From the NCBI GenBank assembly GCA_963756975.1, contig CAVWPS010000001.1, positions 1,125,028 through 1,189,027 on the forward strand: DNA of 64,000 nucleotides. The letters are read 5' to 3'. The notes beneath the pieces are model-generated. The model worked only from the letters and a program-made list of their open reading frames with translations. It was not told the DNA's origin and did not search any database. Within the stretch, counting starts at the first letter, position 1. Each line of letters opens with the position of its first letter. This document shows positions 40,408 to 49,727 of this stretch, piece by piece. Made by a program: the position numbers and the translations under genes. This stretch comes from CAVRQM01 sp963756975 (GTDB lineage: Bacteria > Pseudomonadota > Alphaproteobacteria > Acetobacterales > Acetobacteraceae).

Positions 40408-43400
40408 ATGGCTTCGACGTACACTTGGACCGCAGGCTCGGGGCTTTGGGACGCCGGGGCGAACTGGATCGACAGCACGACGCCGGGGGCGGGCACCGCG
40501 CCGGGTGCCGATGACACGGCGACGATCAACTCGGACACCATAACGCCGGACGTGATCTACGGGCCGGCCTCGGCGGCGACACTCGATGCCACCGGATTCG
40601 TCGCGTTCGCAGGCAACACGACATTCGGGCTGCTGTCCGACGCCGGCCAGCAGTACGGCCCGCCTTTGCGTGTGCTCTCGGGCGGCACCGTGTCCGCCGG
40701 CAGTGCCGACCTGACCGCCTTCGTCGAGATCGCCGGACCCGGTGCCCGGCTCGTGGTCGCGGGTGCGGCGATCACATCCAGCACCACGGAGATCGAGCTG
40801 TTCGACCACGGGTCGTTCTCGGCCGCGTCGCTCGTGAGCCCGATGGGATCGGACCTGACGCTTTCGGTCGATCCGACATCGACGGCGGAGATCGGCGGCG
40901 GCTCGATCGCGACCGCCGGAACGCTGGCGATCGATGCGGGCACGACGTTGACGCTTGGTGGGTTCACCCGCGTGCTCACCCCGACGCTCGTGCAGGGCAC
41001 GGTGGCCGACACCCAGGATATGTTTTTCTACGCGGCCGTGACCGGGGCGGGCACGATCGCGATCGGCACCGGGGCGACGCTCAACCTGTATTCGACGGCC
41101 GCCGCCGGGTTAACGATCGACTTCGCGGGCACGGCCGGCACGCTGTATCTGGCGTCGAGCGCCAACGAGCTCTCGGACGCGGCGGCACAGCCGGGTCCGA
41201 ACCCGGTCGTGAGCGCCACGATCGCGGGCTTCTCGATCGGGGACGCGATCGTCACCGCCGAGGTCGGAGTCACGAGTGCGACCTACACGCAGACCGGCAA
41301 CGGCATCGGCGAGGTCGATTTCCTCGCCGGCTCGACGGTCGTCCAACGGCTCACGCTGAGCGGAAACTTCGCGGGCGAGACCTTCGTCTTCACGCCGTAC
41401 GACAGCCAGAGGGCCGGCGTGCTGACGCTGACAGCCGGGCAGATCACGCCGGCGGTTCCGGCGGTGACCAACCCCGGCAGCGACGCCTATAGCTGGACGA
41501 CGGCGGCGGGCGGCTCGTGGGCGACCGCCGCGAACTGGACCGATGCGAACACGGGCGCGACCGCGACCACGGCACCCGGTGCGACCAACGCGGTCACGAT
41601 CACCGGACCCACCACCGTCGGCAGCACGGCCGCGCAGACCGTCGCCGTGATCGACGGCAACGGCGACGCGGCGAGCCTGACCGTGATCGGCACGATCGAA
41701 CTCGCCGGCAATTTTGGCATCGGCACCCTGGCGGTCGGCGTCTACAATACCTCACCCTTCGTCTACGAGCCCGCGACGGTGACGGTGACCGCCGGCAGCA
41801 CGCTCACCGCCAACGTCGCCCAGATCAACAGTGCGTTGGATGTCGCCGGCGGCCTGCTGTCGGCCACGACTCTCGCCGTGGGCGACGGCGGCCTGCTCGG
41901 GTTGCTGTATGCGTACGACGGAGGCCGGGTGGTCGCCGGCGGGCTGACGCTGGCCGGTTTCGGGACGGTCGCGGTCGACGCGAATTCCTCCATCGCGATC
42001 GGGGCGGCTTCGGTCGCGGGCACCATCACGATCGGCACCGGCATCACGGTCGTCGACTCCGATGGGATTTTCGACGGACCGGTGCGCAACGACGGGCTCA
42101 TTTCCGCCGGCGGCGGGCTCGGCTCGGAGGATCTGTTCACGGGTGCGATCGGCGGCAGCGGCACGATCACCGTCCAGCAATCGTCCAACCTCCTCCTCCA
42201 AGGGGCGGTCGCGGCGACGCAAACCCTCGGCTTCGCCGGCAACGGCAGGCTGATCCTGCAAGTTGCTTCGACGGAGCTCGGACGGATCACCAATTTCGAC
42301 ACGAGCGACATGCTCGTGGTGGCCGATACCGTCGCGAGCGTCGCGTATGCCGCGAGCGGCGCGAATGCCGGCACGCTGACGCTGCGCGACGCGGGCGGTG
42401 CCGTCGTGGGGTCGCTCGCGGTCAGCGGCAGCCTGGACGGCAACAGTTTCCTGCTGCTGCCGGACGCATCGATCTTCTCGACGCCGCAGACGACCGGGAC
42501 CGAAATCGTCCTGGCACAGGGCACGTTGCTGAACGGGCCGTTGCCCGCGCCCGCGCCCGACACGCACCCGGCCCAGACCTTCACACAGGTTCAGGGCGGC
42601 GACTGGGGAACGGGTACGACCTGGGGCACCACGGACGCGCCGGGCACGCTCGATACGGTCGTGCTCGGCTCGGCCGCGAACGGCTATACCGTGCTCAGCG
42701 GCCAGGGGTATGCGGCCGCGGTGACCGCGAACACCAACGGCACCGGGCTGTCCGGCGTGTTCGGGTTCGGCAGCCTGACCGTCGCGGACGGCACGAGCAG
42801 AGCCGGCTGGCTGGCCGTCACTGCGAACTCCACGCTGACGGCCGGCACCGCGTCGGTGACGTCCGGTGTGCTCAACGTGGCGGCGGCGGGGGCGTCGCTC
42901 GACGTGACCGGCACGCTGGCACTGATGAACGGCTCGCTCGTGCTTGCGCACGGCGGCCGGGCTCAGATCGCGGCCCTGTCGATCGGCGGCACCGGCGTCG
43001 CTACGATCACGTTGGCAGTCGACGCGAGCTCCGCGCTCGAGGTCGGCACGCTGGGCGGTGCCGCCGCCGGCCTGCTCACCGTCGATGCCGGCCAGACCGT
43101 ACATGCCACGACCTTCGGTGGGCTCTATGTCCTGGCGTCGGTCCGCAACGACGGGACCATCGACGACGCGGCGAGCTTCGGCACGATCGAAGGCAACGTC
43201 ACCGGCACCGGCACGATCATCGTCGAAGCCGGGGCCAACCTGATCATCAGCGGACAGGTCGCGGCGGGCGAGACGATCCAGTTCGTCGGCACCGGCGGCA
43301 CGCTGTCCCTGAGCCAGACGACGCCGCTGACCATCGCCGGGTTCGCGCTCGGCGACACCTTGCTGGTCAACGGCACGGAGACCGCCGCGCAGTACACATC

Positions 43401-44607
43401 GACCGGGGCCGGGACCGGCACGCTGACATTGACCGAGGCCGGGTCCGCGGTCGCCACCGTGACGCTCCTCGGCAGCTATGCGGGCGACGCTTTCGTCGCC
43501 TCCCCCACCCTCGATCAGCAGGTCGAGGCGGCCACCAACAGCTCGGTCGTCCTCGCCGCCGCCTGCTTCGCCGAGGGCACGCGCATCGCGACCGACCATG
43601 GCCCGGTCGCGATCGAGCGGCTGCGAGTGGGCGACCACGTTCGGACCGCGTGGGGCGAGCTGCGGCCGGTCGAATGGATCGGCCGCCGCCGGACCGATTG
43701 CACACGCCACCCGGCCCCGCACGATGTGTGGCCGGTGCGGGTGGCGGCGCATGCGTTCGGGCCGGGGCGGCCGGAGCGCGAGCTGTTTCTGTCGCCCGAT
43801 CACGCCGTCCATGTGAGCGATCTCGACGGGCCGGACCTGCTGATCCCGGTGCGCTACCTGATGAACGGCGCGACCATCGTGCAGGTGCCGGCCGATACCG
43901 TGACCTACTGGCATATCGAGCTGCCGGACCACGACGTCGTGCTGGCCGAGGGGTTGGCGTGCGAGAGCTATCTCGACACCGGCAACCGCTCGGCGTTCGA
44001 GAATTGCGGCGCGGCGGTGATGCTGCACCCGGATTTCTCGCGCGCGGTTTGGGATGATCGGGCCTGCGCGCAGCTGACGCTCGGCGGGCCGGATCTGGCG
44101 GCGGTGCGGGAGCGTTTGCGGGCGCGGGCGATCGAGGGCGGCTTCGCGCTGACCCGGAAGGCGGCGCTGCGGGTCTTGGCCGATGGGGTCGAGCTGCCCT
44201 GGGATGGGTCGGGGCGGGTCCATCTGCCGGCCGGCACGGAGCGGGTGCGCCTAGCGTCACGGACGACGGTTCCGGGTCATGTGCGGATTGCCGATCCCGA
44301 CCACCGGCGCCTCGGCGTCGCGGTGGCGGGGCTCACGCTCGACGGCGTGGGCATCCCGCTCGATGATCCGCGCCTGCGGGCGGGCTGGCACGCGCTGGAG
44401 CCGGGGTGGCGCTGGACCAACGGGGACGCCGAGCTGATGACCGGTGCCGCGCGGTGCCTCGCGGTCCGAACGCTGGCGTTCGCCGATTACTGGGTCGAGC
44501 CGCTCACCGAAATGGCGGAGACGCCGTCGCCGAGGAGTGTCACGAGGTCCGACGACGACACCGCGACGCAGCCCTCGGTCGGGGCGAGGTCGCGGGCGGC
44601 GATGTGA
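40408..44607 (+). CDS. Large repetitive beta-solenoid protein with C-terminal Hint_2 (Hedgehog/intein-type) domain
   Basis: A 1399-residue protein low in Lys and rich in Gly, Ala, Thr and Val, like autotransporter-style beta-solenoids. A unit beginning with W-G/S-x-W...NW...APG...D occurs three times, at about residues 5, 360 and 723, each followed by solenoid strands. From C1053 a Hint_2 domain follows: CFAEGTRIATDHGPVAIERL, LRPVEWIGRR, ELFLSPDHAVHV and LIPVRYLMNG. Such proteins are common in Acetobacteraceae and Rhodobacteraceae and are thought to be secreted and self-processed. No Sec signal peptide is seen. Its last 121 nt overlap the convergent L,D-transpeptidase gene. Confidence 0.9.
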   Translation: MASTYTWTAGSGLWDAGANWIDSTTPGAGTAPGADDTATINSDTITPDVIYGPASAATLDATGFVAFAGNTTFGLLSDAGQQYGPPLRVLSGGTVSAGSADLTAFVEIAGPGARLVVAGAAITSSTTEIELFDHGSFSAASLVSPMGSDLTLSVDPTSTAEIGGGSIATAGTLAIDAGTTLTLGGFTRVLTPTLVQGTVADTQDMFFYAAVTGAGTIAIGTGATLNLYSTAAAGLTIDFAGTAGTLYLASSANELSDAAAQPGPNPVVSATIAGFSIGDAIVTAEVGVTSATYTQTGNGIGEVDFLAGSTVVQRLTLSGNFAGETFVFTPYDSQRAGVLTLTAGQITPAVPAVTNPGSDAYSWTTAAGGSWATAANWTDANTGATATTAPGATNAVTITGPTTVGSTAAQTVAVIDGNGDAASLTVIGTIELAGNFGIGTLAVGVYNTSPFVYEPATVTVTAGSTLTANVAQINSALDVAGGLLSATTLAVGDGGLLGLLYAYDGGRVVAGGLTLAGFGTVAVDANSSIAIGAASVAGTITIGTGITVVDSDGIFDGPVRNDGLISAGGGLGSEDLFTGAIGGSGTITVQQSSNLLLQGAVAATQTLGFAGNGRLILQVASTELGRITNFDTSDMLVVADTVASVAYAASGANAGTLTLRDAGGAVVGSLAVSGSLDGNSFLLLPDASIFSTPQTTGTEIVLAQGTLLNGPLPAPAPDTHPAQTFTQVQGGDWGTGTTWGTTDAPGTLDTVVLGSAANGYTVLSGQGYAAAVTANTNGTGLSGVFGFGSLTVADGTSRAGWLAVTANSTLTAGTASVTSGVLNVAAAGASLDVTGTLALMNGSLVLAHGGRAQIAALSIGGTGVATITLAVDASSALEVGTLGGAAAGLLTVDAGQTVHATTFGGLYVLASVRNDGTIDDAASFGTIEGNVTGTGTIIVEAGANLIISGQVAAGETIQFVGTGGTLSLSQTTPLTIAGFALGDTLLVNGTETAAQYTSTGAGTGTLTLTEAGSAVATVTLLGSYAGDAFVASPTLDQQVEAATNSSVVLAAACFAEGTRIATDHGPVAIERLRVGDHVRTAWGELRPVEWIGRRRTDCTRHPAPHDVWPVRVAAHAFGPGRPERELFLSPDHAVHVSDLDGPDLLIPVRYLMNGATIVQVPADTVTYWHIELPDHDVVLAEGLACESYLDTGNRSAFENCGAAVMLHPDFSRAVWDDRACAQLTLGGPDLAAVRERLRARAIEGGFALTRKAALRVLADGVELPWDGSGRVHLPAGTERVRLASRTTVPGHVRIADPDHRRLGVAVAGLTLDGVGIPLDDPRLRAGWHALEPGWRWTNGDAELMTGAARCLAVRTLAFADYWVEPLTEMAETPSPRSVTRSDDDTATQPSVGARSRAAM

Positions 44608-44996
44608 AGGAAGATCGCCGAGCCGAGACCGCGCACCACGGGGGAGATGTTCCAGTCGAGGACGACGAGCAGGTCGTAGAGCGCGTCGTCGCGCCATAGC
44701 CGCTCGTGGCGGGCGTCGTGCGGCAGGCGGATCGGGCGGTTGTAGTCGGGCGAGGCCGGATCGTCGCACCAGCCGTCGCCGGGGCCGATCGGCGCTTTGG
44801 CCAAGGTCGTGCGGGGGACCGGGATGCGGTCGGCGCGATACAGGACGCGCAGCAGTTTCAGCGTGCCGGCGGGGGTGGCGCCGTCGCCTTCCTCCTTGTG
44901 GACGCGGACCCCGCCGCGGCCGATGGCGCAGGGAACGCGGCGATCCCGCCACGTCAGCCAGGCACCGCCGCCGTCCCGGTGCAACGACGCGTTCAT
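44487..44996 (-). CDS. L,D-transpeptidase family protein (YkuD domain)
   Basis: A 169-residue protein with the YkuD catalytic motif: HIAARDLAPTEGCVAVSSSDL, where the His and the Cys of GC are catalytic. L,D-transpeptidases form 3-3 peptidoglycan cross-links or attach proteins to peptidoglycan. No signal peptide is evident, so export is unproven. It starts within the stop of the upstream minus-strand gene (ATGA), and its 3' end lies antisense within the Hint gene. Confidence 0.88.
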   Translation of the reverse strand: MNASLHRDGGGAWLTWRDRRVPCAIGRGGVRVHKEEGDGATPAGTLKLLRVLYRADRIPVPRTTLAKAPIGPGDGWCDDPASPDYNRPIRLPHDARHERLWRDDALYDLLVVLDWNISPVVRGLGSAIFLHIAARDLAPTEGCVAVSSSDLVTLLGDGVSAISVSGSTQ

Positions 44997-45430
44997 CTGC
45001 CCACTCCCGCCACGCGCTGTGTCGTTTCGGTGTACGCCATGATCGCCCGGCTGACCATCGCGGGCGCGGGCGGGATGTCGGCGGCAACCGCTGGCGTGGC
45101 GCTGTGGACGAGTGCGGCGCGGACCGCGGCCTCGGGGTGGACCATCCGCTCGAACAGGTCGCCGGCCATGCTGGTCAGCAACCCGACCGGCCCGCCCATC
45201 AGCATGCCGACGATCGCCGAGACGGCGGTGCGGAGGCCGGGGCTGCCCTGATCGCCGGTGACGACCCGGTAGATCGTGCCGACCACCGGCAAATATTGCA
45301 GCGGGTTGAGCGCGTCCAACACCTCGCCGAAGGTCGGTAGCGGATCGGCGGCGGTGCGGGCGGGGCTCGCGACCGAGACCGGGGCCATGCCGCGGTCGGT
45401 CCCGTGCGAACTCGAAACACCGCCTGCCAT
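44993..45430 (-). CDS. Hypothetical protein with a hydrophobic central segment
   Basis: A 145-residue protein I cannot name. The central part FGEVLDALNPLQYLPVVGTIYRVVTGDQGS is followed by a Gly/Met-rich hydrophobic stretch (VGMLMGGPVGLLTSMAGDLF) that may insert in a membrane. It ends four bases into the L,D-transpeptidase gene, so the two are probably co-expressed and related to the envelope. The ATG at 45430 was chosen because upstream sequence in frame is low in conserved features. Confidence 0.6.
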   Translation of the reverse strand: MAGGVSSSHGTDRGMAPVSVASPARTAADPLPTFGEVLDALNPLQYLPVVGTIYRVVTGDQGSPGLRTAVSAIVGMLMGGPVGLLTSMAGDLFERMVHPEAAVRAALVHSATPAVAADIPPAPAMVSRAIMAYTETTQRVAGVGR

Positions 45431-45483
45431 CCCGCCCTCCCCCGATCCTCGTCCCGGTGACGCAAGGACCGGGCCGCGCGGGT

Positions 45484-46788
45484 TCAGGCGTGAAAGTTCC
45501 GGGCGAGCGCGTGATAGACGCCCTCGGCGCAGATCAGGCGCGAGACGAAGAAGGCGACCAGCGCGGTCAGCATCAGCGGCACCACCATCGCGTGGTCGCC
45601 GGTCATCTCGGCGACGATGACGAACGCGGTGATCGGGGCCTGCACGACCCCCGCGAAGTAGGCGACCATGCCGAGCACGACCAGCGCCTGCGCCGGGGCG
45701 GACGGCAACAGCGCGGCGACGTCGGCCCCCAGCCCGGCCCCGACCGCGAGCGAAGGCGCGAAGATGCCGCCCGGGATGGCGCTGATCGAGGACGCCAGCG
45801 TGGCGACGAGCTTGTAGGCCGCGAAGGCGAGGCCGGGGGTCTGCGCCTCGCCCTGCACCAGGGCCCGCGCCTGCGCGTAGCCGGTGCCGAATGCCGAGCC
45901 GTGCGAGAGCAGGCCGCAGATGGCGACGACCAGACCGCAGCCGGCCGCGAACATCGCGGGGCGCGCCCGGATCCATCGCCAGACGCGGCCGGGCGATTCC
46001 GGCCGCGCGAGCCGGTCCGCGACGATGACCAGGGCGCGGCTGAACCCGCCGCCGAACAGGCCGCCGAGCACGCCGAGCAGCGGGACGGCGAGCCAGCCCT
46101 CCGTCCCGTGCAGCGTCGCGTGAGTGACGCCGAAATAGGTGTAGTCGCCCTGCAGGATCAGCGACGTGAGGCCGGCGGCGATCACGGCACCCAGCACCGG
46201 GGCGGTGGTTCGCGCCTCGAACGAGCGGCTCATTTCTTCGATGCCGAACACGATCCCGGCGAGCGGCGTGTTGAACGCGGCCGAGACGCCGGCGCTGGCG
46301 CCGGCGAGGATCAGGCCCGGCTGGCGGCGCGGCGAAAGGCGGCCGACGGCGAACATGATCGACGCGCCGACCTGCACCGTCGGCCCCTCGCGGCCGATCG
46401 AACCGCCGCAGACGAGGCCGAGCAGGAGCAGCAGCGCCTTTCCCGCCGCGAGGCGCAGCGAGACGAGGCGAAGGCGCGCGGCCGGGCTGGTCAGATGCCG
46501 CGCCGCGATCGCCTGCGGAATGCCGCTGCCGCCGCTGTTCGGGAAGAACTTTCGCGCACAGAGGCTTGCGATTGCGAAGCCGGCGGGCGTGAGGATCAGC
46601 GGGATCAGCGGCGCGTGGCCGAGCAGGATCTGGAACAGGCGGCCGGCGGCGTCGGCGCTGATGGCGATGCCGACCGCCACCGCGCCGACGGCGAACCCGC
46701 CGATGACGAACAGCAGGCGTCGCCGGGCGGCTGCGAACCGCGCGCGGCGCACCCGCCGGTCGGTCCAGATACGAGACGGCAACGGCAA
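45484..46788 (-). CDS. Voltage-gated chloride channel family protein (ClC)
   Basis: A 434-residue ClC protein with about 10-12 transmembrane helices. The anion-selectivity motifs are present: GSGIPQA (usual GSGIP), GGSIGREGPTVQVG (usual GREGP) and GGIFAPSLAVGAGLG (usual GxFxP). The residue corresponding to the E. coli gating glutamate is E in GREGP, so a Cl-/H+ exchanger or channel is plausible. TTG 46788, just behind the ribA stop, is the best start. Confidence 0.9.
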   Translation of the reverse strand: MPLPSRIWTDRRVRRARFAAARRRLLFVIGGFAVGAVAVGIAISADAAGRLFQILLGHAPLIPLILTPAGFAIASLCARKFFPNSGGSGIPQAIAARHLTSPAARLRLVSLRLAAGKALLLLLGLVCGGSIGREGPTVQVGASIMFAVGRLSPRRQPGLILAGASAGVSAAFNTPLAGIVFGIEEMSRSFEARTTAPVLGAVIAAGLTSLILQGDYTYFGVTHATLHGTEGWLAVPLLGVLGGLFGGGFSRALVIVADRLARPESPGRVWRWIRARPAMFAAGCGLVVAICGLLSHGSAFGTGYAQARALVQGEAQTPGLAFAAYKLVATLASSISAIPGGIFAPSLAVGAGLGADVAALLPSAPAQALVVLGMVAYFAGVVQAPITAFVIVAEMTGDHAMVVPLMLTALVAFFVSRLICAEGVYHALARNFHA

Positions 46789-46790
46789 TG

Positions 46791-47870
46791 TCAGTCCGAC
46801 CGATGGCCGAAGCGGGTGCGCTTGGTCGCCAGATACGCGTCGTTGACCCCGTTCGCCGCGAACAAATGACTGACCCGCTCGGCCTCGATCCCGGCCGCTT
46901 CGAGGGCGGCGACCTTCAGCGGGTTGTTGGTGAGCAGGCGCGCCCGGCCGATGCCGAGGGCGCGCAGCATGGCGGCGGCGACCGCGAAATCGCGCTCGTC
47001 GGCACCCCAGCCGAGCGCGAGATTGGCGTCGAGCGTGTCCAGGCCCCGGTCCTGCAACGCGTAGGCGCGCAGCTTGCTGGCCAAGCCGATGCCCCGCCCC
47101 TCCTGGGCCAGATACAGCATGACGCCGCCGCCCTCGGCCTCCATCCGGGCGATCGCGCCGTGCAGTTGCGGGCCGCAATCGCAGCGCAGGCTGCCGAGCA
47201 CGTCGCCGGTGAAGCACTCGGAGTGCAGCCGCACGAGCGGTGCCGGCCGGTCCGGGCGGTCGAGCGGGGGCTGGCCGATCAGGACGGCGACCTGTTCGGC
47301 GCCGCCGTCGCGCGGACGGAAGGCGACCACGCGGCAATCGGCGGCGGTCGCGAGCGGGACCACGGCCGACGCGACCTCGATCAGGTCGGCCGCGAGGTGC
47401 GCGGGATAGGCGTCGATCTCGGTCACGTCGACCGACACGACGTCGTCGTCCGCGACGGTGTCGACCAGCAGAGCGGGTAGCAGGCGGCCGTGCTTGGCGA
47501 GGCGCAACGCGGCGGCGGCCAGGGGCGGCGGCGTGGCGGGCGTGAGCTCGCCGATGCCGCGCTGGATCAGCGACGCGTCGGCCAGGGCGCGCAGGTCGGA
47601 GCCGGCCGGAAGGTTCAGCGCCACCACCGGCCCGGTCGCCGGCTCCGGCCGGATCGTGAGCAGCGACGCCCGGGATGCGGCGAGCAGCAGCACGGCGCCG
47701 TCGTGAAAATCGGCACCGGACGTTTCGGCGGCGCGAACAAGAAGCGTGTCGCCGGGTCCGGTCAGGCGCACGGCCGCACCCCGGCGCAGCTCCGCGAGCG
47801 CGCGCTGGACCCGGCGTACGACCCGGTCCGAAGCGGCCGGCGTGTGAAGCAGCATCGACTCTGGTGCCAT
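46791..47870 (-). CDS. ribA: GTP cyclohydrolase II with a degenerate N-terminal RibB-like domain
   Basis: A 359-residue enzyme opening riboflavin synthesis. The C-terminal half has the zinc site C219, C230, C232 in CFTGDVLGSLRCDCG, QEGRGIGLASKL and LLTNNPLKVAALEAAGI, all typical of GTP cyclohydrolase II. The N-terminal 180 residues recall dihydroxybutanone-phosphate synthase (RibB) in layout, but the acidic RibB signature (DDE-rich, DRENEGDL) is absent, so RibB activity is unlikely. No FMN riboswitch was recognised upstream. Start ATG 47870; ATG 47855 is possible. Confidence 0.92.
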   Translation of the reverse strand: MAPESMLLHTPAASDRVVRRVQRALAELRRGAAVRLTGPGDTLLVRAAETSGADFHDGAVLLLAASRASLLTIRPEPATGPVVALNLPAGSDLRALADASLIQRGIGELTPATPPPLAAAALRLAKHGRLLPALLVDTVADDDVVSVDVTEIDAYPAHLAADLIEVASAVVPLATAADCRVVAFRPRDGGAEQVAVLIGQPPLDRPDRPAPLVRLHSECFTGDVLGSLRCDCGPQLHGAIARMEAEGGGVMLYLAQEGRGIGLASKLRAYALQDRGLDTLDANLALGWGADERDFAVAAAMLRALGIGRARLLTNNPLKVAALEAAGIEAERVSHLFAANGVNDAYLATKRTRFGHRSD

Positions 47871-48090
47871 CGGTCGTCCTGTGGCGTCTGATCGCCGTGC
47901 CGGCCACACATATCGCGTGCTTGCGGAAGAAACATCGCTGCAACTCACGGATATGTGCGGACGTTGCCGCTGCACGGGTTTGGGGCCACTGTGCCCGAGA
48001 GCCGTTGAGCCTGCACACAATTCGTGGACCCGCTCGAGTCCCGGGCCGCTTGGGCGGCCGGGGCGGGCGACGGCGAAGGGGAAGTAGTTG

Positions 48091-48807
48091 ATGGCTGGCG
48101 AGCGTCCGATCCTGATCGTCGACGACGATGTCGCGTTGTGCGAGATGCTGGCCGAGCAGCTCGCTGTCGATGGCGAGTTTACCGCGACCGAGGTTCACTC
48201 GGTGGCGGACGCCGAAGCCCGGATGACGGCCAAGGAAGCGCGGTTCGACGCGGTGATCCTCGATGTCGGGCTGCCCGACGGCGACGGACGCGATCTGTGC
48301 GCGCGGCTGCGGCGATTGGGCGTCAAGGTGCCGATCATCATGCTGACCGGCTCGGACGACGAGGCGGACGTGGTGCGCGGGCTCGACAGCGGCGCCAACG
48401 ACTACATCGCCAAGCCATTCCGCTTGGCCGAACTGCTGGCGCGGCTTCGGGCGCAGTTGCGGATCTTCGAGAATAGCGAAGACGCGGTGTTCACCATCGG
48501 GCCGTACACGTTCCGGCCGGCCGCCAAGCTGCTTCAGGAGCTGCAGCGCAACCGCCGCATCCGCCTGACCGAGAAAGAGGCGGCGATCCTGAAATTCCTG
48601 TATCGCGCCGGCACCCGCCCGGTCGCGCGTCAGGTCTTGCTGAACGAGGTCTGGGGCTACAACGCGGCGGTCACCACGCACACGCTGGAGACGCACATCT
48701 ACCGGTTGCGGCAGAAGATCGAGCCCGATCCGTCCAATGCGCGGTTGCTGGTGACGGAGGGCGGCGGCTACCGCCTCGACCCGTCAGGGGTGAAGGCGGC
48801 GGCCTGA
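48091..48807 (+). CDS. Response regulator transcription factor (OmpR/PhoB family)
   Basis: A 238-residue regulator. The receiver domain has the acidic pocket DDD (11-13), phosphoacceptor D58 in ILDVGLPDGDG, T86 and K108 (IAKPF). The C-terminal winged helix has VLLNEVWGYNAAVTTHTLETHIYRLR. No sensor kinase gene is adjacent, so the partner is elsewhere (an orphan regulator). It is divergent from ribA; the 220-nt spacer must hold both promoters. Confidence 0.93.
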   Translation: MAGERPILIVDDDVALCEMLAEQLAVDGEFTATEVHSVADAEARMTAKEARFDAVILDVGLPDGDGRDLCARLRRLGVKVPIIMLTGSDDEADVVRGLDSGANDYIAKPFRLAELLARLRAQLRIFENSEDAVFTIGPYTFRPAAKLLQELQRNRRIRLTEKEAAILKFLYRAGTRPVARQVLLNEVWGYNAAVTTHTLETHIYRLRQKIEPDPSNARLLVTEGGGYRLDPSGVKAAA

Positions 48808-48815
48808 GTTCTAGA

Positions 48816-49643
48816 CTAGCCGCCCTTGGTGACCCGCCTCGGGCCGTTCAGTTTGACGGGCGGCGGCGCGGGCACGGGCACGGGCACGGGCACGGAGACA
48901 TGGGGCGCGAGCGCCACGACGGCGTTCGCGGCCCGGCTCGCCTGCAACTCGCGACGCAATGCCTCGATCTCGCTTCGCATCGCCTCGACCTCCGCGTCGG
49001 AGGTCGTCACCGCGAGGGCGGGCGCGGGCTGAGGCGTGGGCGCAGCCAGTTCGGGCTCGCGGAAACCGAACGGGGAGAACAGGCTCATCGCCCGCTCCAT
49101 CACCGCCATGTTTTGCCGCGCCGCCTCCTCGATCGGGAATGGGATGAACGGGGCGAGCGTCTTCTCCATCGCCAGCCGCACGTTTTCCTGCTGGCGGACG
49201 AAGCTGCTCATCGCCTGCTCGAGATAGCGCGGCATCAGGCTCTGCACGCTGTCGCCGTAAACCGCGATGAGCTGGCGCAGGAAGCTGGTCGGCAACAGGG
49301 CGCGGCCTTTGCTTTCCTCCTCGACGATGATCTGGGTCAGCACCCCGCGCGTAATGTCGTCGTTGGTCTTGGCGTCGAAGACGATGAAGTCGCGGCCGTC
49401 GCGGATCATCTCGGCGAGGCTGTCGAGGGTGATGTAGCTGGACGTCTCGGTGTTATAGAGCCGCCGGTTGGCGTATTTCTTGACGACGACGGTGGCGCGC
49501 TTGGCCGGCCCGTCTGGTTTGGACAGGCCGTCCGGCTGCTGGGCTGTATCGGGCTGCGTGTCGATGTCCGGCTGCGACACAGTCCCCGACAGGGGCTGCG
49601 ACTGAACCTTATCTGGACCGGACGGGGTTGCGGCTAGCGACAT
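48816..49643 (-). CDS. phaR: Polyhydroxyalkanoate synthesis repressor PhaR
   Basis: A 275-residue regulator of PHA granule genes. The PHB_acc_N domain has KKYANRRLYNTETSSYITL (about 55-73), followed by FIVFDAKTNDDITRGVLTQII and a coiled region. PhaR binds PHA granules and DNA and represses phasin genes. The first 50 residues are Pro/Gln/Asp-rich with repeated QPD/KPD units, the tail is Pro/Val-rich. It is divergent from the PhaC-like gene; the 84-nt spacer may hold its own binding site. Confidence 0.92.
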   Translation of the reverse strand: MSLAATPSGPDKVQSQPLSGTVSQPDIDTQPDTAQQPDGLSKPDGPAKRATVVVKKYANRRLYNTETSSYITLDSLAEMIRDGRDFIVFDAKTNDDITRGVLTQIIVEEESKGRALLPTSFLRQLIAVYGDSVQSLMPRYLEQAMSSFVRQQENVRLAMEKTLAPFIPFPIEEAARQNMAVMERAMSLFSPFGFREPELAAPTPQPAPALAVTTSDAEVEAMRSEIEALRRELQASRAANAVVALAPHVSVPVPVPVPAPPPVKLNGPRRVTKGG

Positions 49644-49727
49644 CGATCGGAACCTTCGGCGGATATTGATGCATAGAGATGTAGCACACGGCCCCAGCGA
49701 TCCCAATCGGACGCGCTTCGGTGGGCT

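Noticed and set aside
47871..48090. FMN riboswitch upstream of ribA
   Set aside because: The conserved RFN-element sequences are not recognisable in this spacer.
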